Below are positions 57,842 to 64,000 of a stretch of DNA of 64,000 bases, piece by piece. Source of the DNA: Consotaella salsifontis (GTDB lineage Bacteria; Pseudomonadota; Alphaproteobacteria; Rhizobiales; Rhizobiaceae); contig NZ_FUXL01000007.1 in the NCBI RefSeq assembly GCF_900167365.1, positions 124,001-188,000 of the forward strand, in the 5' to 3' direction. Numbering within the stretch: the stretch's first letter is position 1; each line of letters opens with the position of its first letter. Below the pieces are notes generated by a model. The model did no database searches. It was not told where the DNA came from and saw only the letters and a program-made list of their open reading frames with translations. The position numbers were made by a program, and so were the translations under genes.

Positions 57842-58843
57842 TCAGATGTCCGTGGGAAGAATCCGGTCAGGCGGGCGGTGCCCGTCGATCATGGTGCGGA
57901 TGTTGAGGATGACCTTCTCGCCCATATCGATGCGCGCCTCGAGCGTGGACGAGCCCATGTGCGGTAGCGCGACGATCTTGCCCTGCGCCGCGAGCTTCAG
58001 CAGCTTGCGGCTGGGATTCGGCTCGTTCTCGAACACGTCGAGGCCGGCGCCGGCGATCTTTCCGGCACCGATGAGGTCGAGCAGGGCAGGTTCATCGATG
58101 ATGTCACCGCGCGCGGTGTTGACGATGTAGGCGTGGGGCTGGATGCGCGACAGGCGGCGCGCCGAAAGCAGATGATAGTTGGCGGGGGTCGAGGGGCAGT
58201 TGACCGAGATGATGTCCATGCGCGCCAGCATCTGCTCCAGGCTCTCCCAATAGGTCGCCCCAAGCTCCGCCTCGGTCTTGGCGCTCACCCTGCGGCGGTT
58301 GTGATAGTGAATGGAGAGCCCGAAGGCCCGCGCCCGGCGCGCCACCGCCGTGCCGATGCGACCCATGCCGATGATGCCGAGCTTTTTACCCCAGATGCGA
58401 CGGCCGAGCATCCAAGTGGGAGACCAGCCAAGCCAGCACTCGTCCTCCGAAAGGTGCCTTGCGCCCTCCACCAGACGCCGCGGCACCGCCAGGATCAGCG
58501 CCATCGTCATGTCGGCCGTGTCCTCGTTGAGGACGTCGGGCGTATTGGTGACGAAGATCTGGCGCGCGAAGGCGGTCTCGACGTCGATGTTGTCGACGCC
58601 GTTGCCGTAGTTGGCGATGAGCTTGAGCTGGGGGCCGGCCTGCTCGATCACCGCCCGGTCGACCCGATCGGTGACGGTGGGGACCAGCACATCGGCGCGG
58701 CGGACGGCGGCCACGAGCTCGGGCTGCGTCATCGGCCGGTCGGCCGAATTGAGTTGCGCGTCGAAGAGCTCGACCATGCGCGCCTCGATCGGCTCGGGAA
58801 GCTTGCGGGTGATGACCACCAGCGGCTTTTTCTTTTCCGTCAC
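57842..58843 (-). CDS. D-isomer-specific 2-hydroxyacid dehydrogenase
   Basis: A 333-residue NAD(P)-linked dehydrogenase, likely a glyoxylate or hydroxypyruvate reductase. It has GIIGMGRIGTAVARRARAF for cofactor binding, NTARGDIIDEPAL with the catalytic arginine, and the catalytic histidine in LPHMGSST. The GTG at 58843 (VTEKKKPLVV) was preferred over an ATG ten codons earlier, as homologues begin near here. Divergent from the SH3 protein. Confidence 0.85.
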   Translation of the reverse strand: MTEKKKPLVVITRKLPEPIEARMVELFDAQLNSADRPMTQPELVAAVRRADVLVPTVTDRVDRAVIEQAGPQLKLIANYGNGVDNIDVETAFARQIFVTNTPDVLNEDTADMTMALILAVPRRLVEGARHLSEDECWLGWSPTWMLGRRIWGKKLGIIGMGRIGTAVARRARAFGLSIHYHNRRRVSAKTEAELGATYWESLEQMLARMDIISVNCPSTPANYHLLSARRLSRIQPHAYIVNTARGDIIDEPALLDLIGAGKIAGAGLDVFENEPNPSRKLLKLAAQGKIVALPHMGSSTLEARIDMGEKVILNIRTMIDGHRPPDRILPTDI

Positions 58844-59052
58844 GGCGCGGCGGCTCCCCTCACAAGACAACATTAACCACGGCGAACGATAATCGGCTTC
58901 ATACCCGCCGGCAGCCTTTCCTAGCAGACGGTCCAATAACCAGGAAAGACTTCGCCGCGCGGCTTGCCGCCGCTGACCCGGCGCCCCGTCCTTGATGAGC
59001 ATCGTCATCCGCCGGTCCGCCGGCGGGTTTCGTTCGAGTGGAGTCGCAATTC

Positions 59053-59568
59053 ATGGTTCGCAATCGCCTCGCCCAATGCCTCGCCATCGCCGCTCTCCTG
59101 CTCGCCATGCCGGCTAGTGTGCCGGCGGCCGGAACGGCGAGCGGTCTGCCCCTGCCGCGTTACGTTTCGCTGAAATCCGAAAGGGTCAACCTTCGCGTCG
59201 GACCGGGCCGCGACTATTCAGTGTCGTGGCTTTACATGAAGCGCGGCCTGCCGATGGAAGTGGTGCAGGAATACGACCTCTGGCGTCGGGTTCGCGACAG
59301 CGACGGCACGGAAGGCTGGGTCTACCATTCGCTGCTCTCTGGCGAGCGCACGGCGCTGGCCGCGCCTTGGCTGAAGGGCAAGGACGCGCTGGTGGACGTC
59401 CATACCTCGGCGAGCGAGGAAAGCCCCCTCACCGCGCAGATGCAGCCGGGCGTGGTCGCCAAGGTCGACACATGCGGGCTCGGCTGGTGCGAGATCGAAG
59501 TTTCCGGGCGGACCGGCTATGTCCGTCAGCACGAGATTTGGGGCGTCTATCCCGACGAGCAGTTCTGA
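59053..59568 (+). CDS. Secreted bacterial SH3-domain protein
   Basis: A 171-residue exported protein. The signal peptide is about residues 1-26 (LAQCLAIAALLLAMPASVPA). Two SH3b-type repeats follow, YVSLKSERVNLRVGPGRDYSV ... and LVDVHTSASEESPLTAQM .... Such domains bind the cell wall or help envelope proteins. Its function is unknown. The ATG at 59053 follows GGAG by 9 bases; an in-frame GTG at 59038 was not used. Confidence 0.8.
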   Translation: MVRNRLAQCLAIAALLLAMPASVPAAGTASGLPLPRYVSLKSERVNLRVGPGRDYSVSWLYMKRGLPMEVVQEYDLWRRVRDSDGTEGWVYHSLLSGERTALAAPWLKGKDALVDVHTSASEESPLTAQMQPGVVAKVDTCGLGWCEIEVSGRTGYVRQHEIWGVYPDEQF

Positions 59569-59584
59569 CTGCTGTGACTGTTGT

Positions 59585-59607
59585 GGCCTCAGCGCAAAGC
59601 TGAGGCC
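59585..59607. terminator. Hairpin between SH3 protein and irr
   Basis: GGCCTCAGC and GCTGAGGCC form a perfect 9-base stem with a 5-base loop between two convergent genes. There is no T-run on either side, so it is a weak terminator candidate. Confidence 0.5.
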
Positions 59608-59663
59608 ATCGCGTGCCAGAGAGCTCACGGCGAAAAAGCAGCCGTGGCCGCGAAAAAACGATC

Positions 59664-60098
59664 CTAAGCCGAGGCGGACTTGCGCCGCAGCCTCACCACC
59701 ACATCGACATTGACGATTTCCATGCCATCGGGAGCTGACGGCAGCTCATTGATGCGGATGGCGCCATCGGGGATGTCGATGATCTGGTTGTCGCCTTCCA
59801 CGAAAAAGTGCTGATGGTCCGAAGTGTTGGTGTCGAAATAGGTGCGCTGCCCCTCGGCCGAGATGGGGCGAACCAATCCGGCCTGCGTGAACTGATGAAG
59901 CGTGTTGTAGACCGTCGCCAGCGAGACGGACTCCCCGGCCCGATGCGCCTCCTCATGCAGCTCTTCCGCCGAAAGGTGGCGATCGCCGGCTCCGAAAAGC
60001 AGGTTGCAGAGCGCGACACGCTGCCGGGTCGGCCGCAAGCCGCTTGAACGAAGGCGTTCGAATACGCAGAAATTCGCTCGTCCCGTTCTTGTATCCAT
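59664..60098 (-). CDS. irr: Iron response regulator Irr (Fur family)
   Basis: A 144-residue Fur-like regulator. A winged helix covers RPTRQRVALCNLLF ... SLATVYNTLHQFTQAGLV, and SDHQHFFVEGDNQIID is the histidine-rich dimer/heme region of rhizobial Irr. Irr controls iron and heme genes in Rhizobiales. The N-terminal Cys-Pro heme motif known from Bradyrhizobium Irr is absent, so degradation by heme at that site is not expected. It lies near fabA, a typical setting. Confidence 0.88.
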   Translation of the reverse strand: MDTRTGRANFCVFERLRSSGLRPTRQRVALCNLLFGAGDRHLSAEELHEEAHRAGESVSLATVYNTLHQFTQAGLVRPISAEGQRTYFDTNTSDHQHFFVEGDNQIIDIPDGAIRINELPSAPDGMEIVNVDVVVRLRRKSASA

Positions 60099-60296
60099 GG
60101 GTCTGTCCGCTCATTGCCTTCCGACGACGCAGGGTGCGACATCCTGCAGCATTGCCCTTATATAACGGGTTACTTCCCGAAGGACAAATCACGCTCGCGA
60201 GGCGGGACCGTCCGTCTCGCTCGATGCCGCGACACTATACCACTGCTCGTCGATTCCCGCAGTCTCCTGAGGAGCCGTTCGCTCGCCGAATTGCGT

Positions 60297-60740
60297 TCAA
60301 CGGCAGGCGGCGCGAAGGGCCTTCAGTGCCGCCGAGGAGCCTTTGAGCGGCAGCGTGTAGCGGCCGAGCGGTGTCGAGATCTCCACGTTCTTGCCCGCCA
60401 TAAGCGCCTGGATCAGCGGCGCCGTTTCCTTCCAGTCCGCGCGATGGACGAGGTCCCTTTCGCCGCCGCGCCTTCGCACCTTCGATGGAAGGACGAAGGC
60501 GGTGTCATCGACCAGCGCGACGACGCTGTAGGTCATGTCCGGCTGGAGATCCCATCCCTCGCCGAAGAAGACCAGGCTCGGCTCGCCGCCCGCGCACTCG
60601 ATGCGGAGCCCGACCATGCGGCCGCCCTCGAAATAGGTGGCGCCGGGTCCAGCGTCGGAGCGGAACCTCCAATCGGCCGAAGCCGCCCCGTATGACGCCG
60701 CGAGCATGATGGAGATGAAAAGGATTTTCCAGATTGGCAT
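60297..60740 (-). CDS. Uncharacterised secreted protein
   Basis: A 147-residue protein with a signal peptide (MPIWKILFISIMLAASYG, then ASA). The mature part holds two cysteines (IECAGG and the last residues AACR), which could form a disulfide. No family is recognised. AAGGTGAG precedes the start. It is divergent from fabA across 241 bases. The open frame extending upstream is a shadow. Confidence 0.6.
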   Translation of the reverse strand: MPIWKILFISIMLAASYGAASADWRFRSDAGPGATYFEGGRMVGLRIECAGGEPSLVFFGEGWDLQPDMTYSVVALVDDTAFVLPSKVRRRGGERDLVHRADWKETAPLIQALMAGKNVEISTPLGRYTLPLKGSSAALKALRAACR

Positions 60741-60981
60741 CGTCTCACCTTGTCTTGCCGCGACCAAAGCCACATCTGCCTCGATGCGGCAGTCGAAGCG
60801 CGCGACCAGGGGCGATGATAAACCCTTTGCGTGCTGTCGACCGGGACCGATGGCGAGAGGCATGCGACGGATGGCATCAACCATGCAAGCGAAGTCGTGA
60901 CGGGTTTCGCCCCGCAGCCTCGACGTGCTATGGGCTCGCGACACGAGCAATGAGCGGCCCCGGAGGAAGCTGAAGAGAATC

Positions 60982-61512
60982 ATGGCGACACGCAAGACGC
61001 GATTTGAATATGACGACCTGCTGGCCTGCGCGCGCGGCGCGCTGTTCGGGCCGGGCAACGCGCAGTTGCCGCTTCCGCCGATGCTCATGTTCAACCGGAT
61101 CACCGAGGTCAGCGAGACCGGCGGCGAGTTCGGCAAGGGAGTGATTCGGGCGGAGTTCGATATCGACCCGGACCTTTGGTTCTTTGGTTGCCACTTTGAG
61201 GGCGATCCCGTGATGCCCGGCTGCCTGGGCCTCGACGCCCTTTGGCAGCTCACCGGCTTTTACCTTGGCTGGCTGGGCGAGCCCGGTCGCGGCCGCGCGC
61301 TCGGGGTTGGCGAGGTGAAGTTCACTGGCCAGGTGACGCCGAAGGTCAAGCTCGTGGAATACGGCGTCGAGTTCAAGCGCGTGATGCGCTCGAAACTGAA
61401 GCTCGGCATCGCCCAGGGCTGGATGAAGGCCGACGGAGAGGTAATCTATCGCGCGAGCGATCTCCGCGTTGGCCTGTTCCGCGACGAAGACGTGGCGGCC
61501 CAACCCGCGTGA
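60982..61512 (+). CDS. fabA: 3-hydroxydecanoyl-ACP dehydratase/isomerase
   Basis: A 176-residue hotdog-fold enzyme that makes and isomerises trans-2-decenoyl-ACP, the branch point to unsaturated fatty acids. The active-site H71 lies in [14 protein letters not shown] and D85 in GLDALWQ. Length fits the family. It starts the fabA-fabB-fabI operon. Confidence 0.95.
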   Translation: MATRKTRFEYDDLLACARGALFGPGNAQLPLPPMLMFNRITEVSETGGEFGKGVIRAEFDIDPDLWFFGCHFEGDPVMPGCLGLDALWQLTGFYLGWLGEPGRGRALGVGEVKFTGQVTPKVKLVEYGVEFKRVMRSKLKLGIAQGWMKADGEVIYRASDLRVGLFRDEDVAAQPA

Positions 61513-61567
61513 TCAAGAGATTTCTATTGCCGACTGTTCAAGAGCCGGCAGTTTGGAGGGACGGACG

Positions 61568-62785
61568 ATGAAGCGTGTCGTCGTGACCGGAATGGGGATC
61601 GTTTCCTCGATCGGCAACAATCTGGAAGAAGTGACGGAGTCGCTGCGGCAAGCGCGCTCCGGAATTTCGTTCGCCCCCGAATATGCGGAACTCGGCTTCC
61701 GCAGCCATGTCCACGGCAAGCCGACCCTCGACCCGTCGACGGTCCTCGACCGCCGCGCCATGCGCTTTCATGGCGGCGGAACCGCCTGGAACCACGTGGC
61801 GATGGACGAGGCGATTCGCGAAGCTGGGCTGACGCCGGAGCTCGTCTCCAACGAGCGCACCGGCATCATCATGGGCTCGGGCGGTGCATCGACCCAGTCG
61901 ATCGTTCAGGCTGCCGACACGACGCGCGAGAAAGGCCCCAAGCGGGTCGGCCCGACGGTCGTGCCGAAGGCGATGTCCTCGACGGCGTCGGCGACGCTCG
62001 CCACCTGGTTCAAGATCAAGGGCGTCAACTACTCCATCTCCTCCGCCTGCTCGACCTCGAGCCATTGCATCGGCAATGCCTACGAGACGATCCAGATGGG
62101 CAAGCAGGACATCATCTTCGCCGGCGGCTGTGAGGACACACACTGGACGCTGTCGGTTCTGTTCGACGCCATGGGCGCGCTGTCGGCCGACTTCAACGAG
62201 ACGCCGGCCCGCGCCTCGCGGGCCTACGACAAGAGCCGCGACGGCTTCGTCATCGCCGGCGGCGCGGGCGTCCTCGTTCTCGAGGAGTACGAGCATGCGC
62301 GGGCGCGCGGCGCCAACATCGTCGCCGAGCTCGTCGGCTATGGCGCAACCTCGGATGGCGCCGACATGGTGGCGCCGTCCGGTGAGGGCGCAGTTCGTTG
62401 CATGCGGATGGCGCTTCGCGATCTCGACGGTCCGATCGACTACATCAACCCGCATGCGACATCGACAGTGGTTGGCGACCGCATGGAGATCCAGGCGATC
62501 CGCGAGGTTTTCGGCTCCGAAATTCCGCCGATCTCCGCCACCAAGTCCCTGACCGGCCATTCGCAAGGGGCGACCGGCGCGCACGAGGCCATCTATTCGC
62601 TTCTCATGATGAAGCATGGCTTCATGGCCGAAAGCGCCCATATCGACGAGATCGATCCGGAGTTCGCGGACATCCCGATTTTGCGCAAGCGGGTCGACGA
62701 TGCGCATCTCGACCGCGTGCTGTCCAACTCCTTCGGGTTCGGCGGCACCAATGCTTCGCTCGTGTTCCAGCGCGTCAACGACTGA
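61568..62785 (+). CDS. fabB: 3-oxoacyl-ACP synthase I (KAS I)
   Basis: A 405-residue condensing enzyme. C161 in [10 protein letters not shown] is the acyl-binding cysteine; the two histidines are in NPHATST and TGHSQGA. It elongates the unsaturated intermediates made by FabA. The chosen ATG at 61568 follows GGAGGGA and drops an upstream in-frame tail. Confidence 0.96.
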   Translation: MKRVVVTGMGIVSSIGNNLEEVTESLRQARSGISFAPEYAELGFRSHVHGKPTLDPSTVLDRRAMRFHGGGTAWNHVAMDEAIREAGLTPELVSNERTGIIMGSGGASTQSIVQAADTTREKGPKRVGPTVVPKAMSSTASATLATWFKIKGVNYSISSACSTSSHCIGNAYETIQMGKQDIIFAGGCEDTHWTLSVLFDAMGALSADFNETPARASRAYDKSRDGFVIAGGAGVLVLEEYEHARARGANIVAELVGYGATSDGADMVAPSGEGAVRCMRMALRDLDGPIDYINPHATSTVVGDRMEIQAIREVFGSEIPPISATKSLTGHSQGATGAHEAIYSLLMMKHGFMAESAHIDEIDPEFADIPILRKRVDDAHLDRVLSNSFGFGGTNASLVFQRVND

Positions 62786-62795
62786 GGAGGCCGGC

Positions 62796-63638
62796 ATGGC
62801 GGACCTGATGAGGGGAAAGCGCGGCCTCGTGATGGGGGTCGCCAACCGCAATTCCATCGCCTGGGGCGCCGCCAAGGCGCTTGCAGACCAAGGGGCCGAG
62901 ATCGCTCTTACCTATCAGGGCGACCAGTTCGGACGGCGCGTCAAACCGCTCGCCGAGGAACTGGGGGCCAAGCTCGTTCTGCCATGCGACGTCGAGGACA
63001 TCGCGTCGGTGGATGGCGTGTTCGCCGCTCTCAAGGAGAACTGGGGCACCATCGACTTTCTGGTCCATGCCATCGCCTTCTCCGACAAGAGCGAGCTCAA
63101 GGGCCTTTATGCCGATACCACCCGCGACAACTTCACGCGGACCATGGTGATCTCGTGCTTCTCCTTCACCGAGGTGTGTCGGCGCGCCGTCGACATCATG
63201 GAAAACGGCGGTTCGATCGTAACGCTGACCTATAGCGGCTCGACGCACGTCATGCCGAACTACAACGTCATGGGCGTCGCGAAAGCAGCCCTCGAAGCCT
63301 CCGTGCGCTATCTCGCGGCGGATTTCGGGCCGCGCAACATTCGCGTCAATGCGGTGTCGGCGGGTCCGGTGAGAACGCTGGCCGGGGCCGGCGTCTCCGA
63401 TGCGCGCCTGATGTTCAACTATCAGCGCCGCAACGCGCCCCTACGGCGCAACGTGACGATCCAGGAGGTCGGCAGCTCCGTTCTCTATCTGCTGTCGGAG
63501 CTCGCCAACGGCGTCACCGGCGAGATCCACTTCGTCGACTCGGGCTACAACATCATGTCGATGCCCGCGCTCGACGAGCTGAAGGCGCAGGAGCATCGGC
63601 AAGGCATCATTGGAGACGAGGGCGAGGACACGAAGTAG
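62796..63638 (+). CDS. fabI: Enoyl-ACP reductase (NADH)
   Basis: A 280-residue SDR-like reductase for the last step of fatty-acid elongation. It has GVANRNSIAWGAAKAL, the first tyrosine in LTYSGS, and the catalytic Tyr-x6-Lys in PNYNVMGVAKAALE. It is the target of triclosan in other bacteria. It starts 10 bases after fabB and ends convergently with an EAL gene, overlapping it by 32 bases. Confidence 0.94.
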   Translation: MADLMRGKRGLVMGVANRNSIAWGAAKALADQGAEIALTYQGDQFGRRVKPLAEELGAKLVLPCDVEDIASVDGVFAALKENWGTIDFLVHAIAFSDKSELKGLYADTTRDNFTRTMVISCFSFTEVCRRAVDIMENGGSIVTLTYSGSTHVMPNYNVMGVAKAALEASVRYLAADFGPRNIRVNAVSAGPVRTLAGAGVSDARLMFNYQRRNAPLRRNVTIQEVGSSVLYLLSELANGVTGEIHFVDSGYNIMSMPALDELKAQEHRQGIIGDEGEDTK

Positions 63639-64000
63639 CGTCCCCCTGCTCCGGCAGGTTCTGGCCGCCTATGGTCGCCGCGCCCAAGGGCGCGGCCGCG
63701 AGGAGCGCAACAACCTCATCGCTCGGCACCGCGCGTGAGACGAGATAACCCTGGCCATACCGGCAACCCAGCTTGCCCAGCAAAACAAGCTGCTCCTCGG
63801 TTTCGATCCCCTCGGCCGTCGCCCAGACGTCCAGGACACGCGCCAGGGCGACCATCAGGCGCACGATCTTCTGCTGACGCTCGTCCTCCAACAGAGGCGC
63901 GACGAAGCTGCGATCGATCTTGATGCGGGCGAAGGAAAAGTTCGAAAGCTGGGCGAGGTTCGAATAGCCCGTGCCGAAATCGTCGAGAGCGACGGCGACG
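63607..64000 (-). CDS. C-terminal part of an EAL-domain protein (cut by the window edge)
   Basis: The visible 130 residues show an EAL phosphodiesterase end: LDDFGTGYSNLAQL, FARIKIDRSFV, ATAEGIETEEQL and GCRYGQGYLVSRA. The canonical catalytic metal residues DDFGTG, K and EGIE are present, so cyclic-di-GMP hydrolysis is likely. The N-terminus lies beyond base 64000, so other domains cannot be seen. Its 3' end overlaps fabI by 32 bases. Confidence 0.85.
   Translation of the reverse strand, partial: VAVALDDFGTGYSNLAQLSNFSFARIKIDRSFVAPLLEDERQQKIVRLMVALARVLDVWATAEGIETEEQLVLLGKLGCRYGQGYLVSRAVPSDEVVALLAAAPLGAATIGGQNLPEQGDATSCPRPRLQ

Overview
This window reads as high-GC (about 64-65 % by eye) chromosomal DNA of an alphaproteobacterium, most likely of the order Hyphomicrobiales (Rhizobiales). 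Three things point there: an irr-fabA-fabB-fabI neighbourhood with a rhizobial-type Irr, the rpsT-dnaA-dnaN-recF block lying near mutM/ubiE/ubiB/coaBC/dut, and KAS I/FabA/FabI sequences of alphaproteobacterial type. Genus is not resolved. No rRNA, tRNA, insertion sequence, prophage or CRISPR array was seen.

Layout. (1) 1-5.9 kb, plus strand: the 3' part of a formate hydrogenlyase (group 4 [NiFe] hydrogenase) operon, hycE-hycF-hycG-hycH-hycI, followed by a FocA-type formate channel and fdhD. Together they supply the hydrogenase module, its protease and chaperone, formate transport, and sulfuration of a formate dehydrogenase whose own gene is not in the window. A LysR regulator follows on the other strand. 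(2) 7.0-15.5 kb: a carbohydrate ABC operon on the minus strand (DeoR regulator, BadF/NagK-like kinase, binding protein, two permeases, SIS-domain isomerase/deaminase, ATPase). A GatZ/KbaZ gene is divergent from it. This looks like an amino-sugar or tagatose-type catabolic locus. (3) 15.6-23.7 kb, plus strand: a complete kdpFABC-kdpDE potassium-uptake operon, preceded by a 27-residue membrane peptide and a tandem repeat that looks like a KdpE site. (4) 23.8-35.6 kb: a second carbohydrate locus on the minus strand (split transketolase, FGGY kinase, RbsCBA-type transporter, SDR). Divergent from it are a SorC-type regulator and a second SDR, and a fucose/arabinose-isomerase-like gene converges on these. 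The gene content resembles transketolase-dependent routes for unusual pentoses or polyols, such as the apulose-4-phosphate route, but the substrate is unknown.

(5) 35.9-39.3 kb: a Cache-domain chemoreceptor and an NmrA-like/PNPOx-like pair. (6) 39.7-50.2 kb: housekeeping genes gyrB, cysK, a diguanylate cyclase, dut, coaBC, ubiB, ubiE and mutM. (7) 50.3-57.7 kb: a crotonase-family protein, rpsT, a rhodanese overlapping dnaA, dnaN, recF, a MoeB/ThiF-like gene and a DUF1328 peptide. (8) 57.8-64 kb: a 2-hydroxyacid dehydrogenase, an SH3 secreted protein, irr, an unknown secreted protein, fabA-fabB-fabI, and the end of an EAL phosphodiesterase that runs off the window.

Many neighbouring genes overlap by ATGA or GTGA, so several operons are probably translationally coupled. 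Both ABC operons carry a strong hairpin just after the binding-protein gene. All residue numbers were counted by hand from the chosen start codon. Family assignments come from recognised motifs and gene order, not from a database search.
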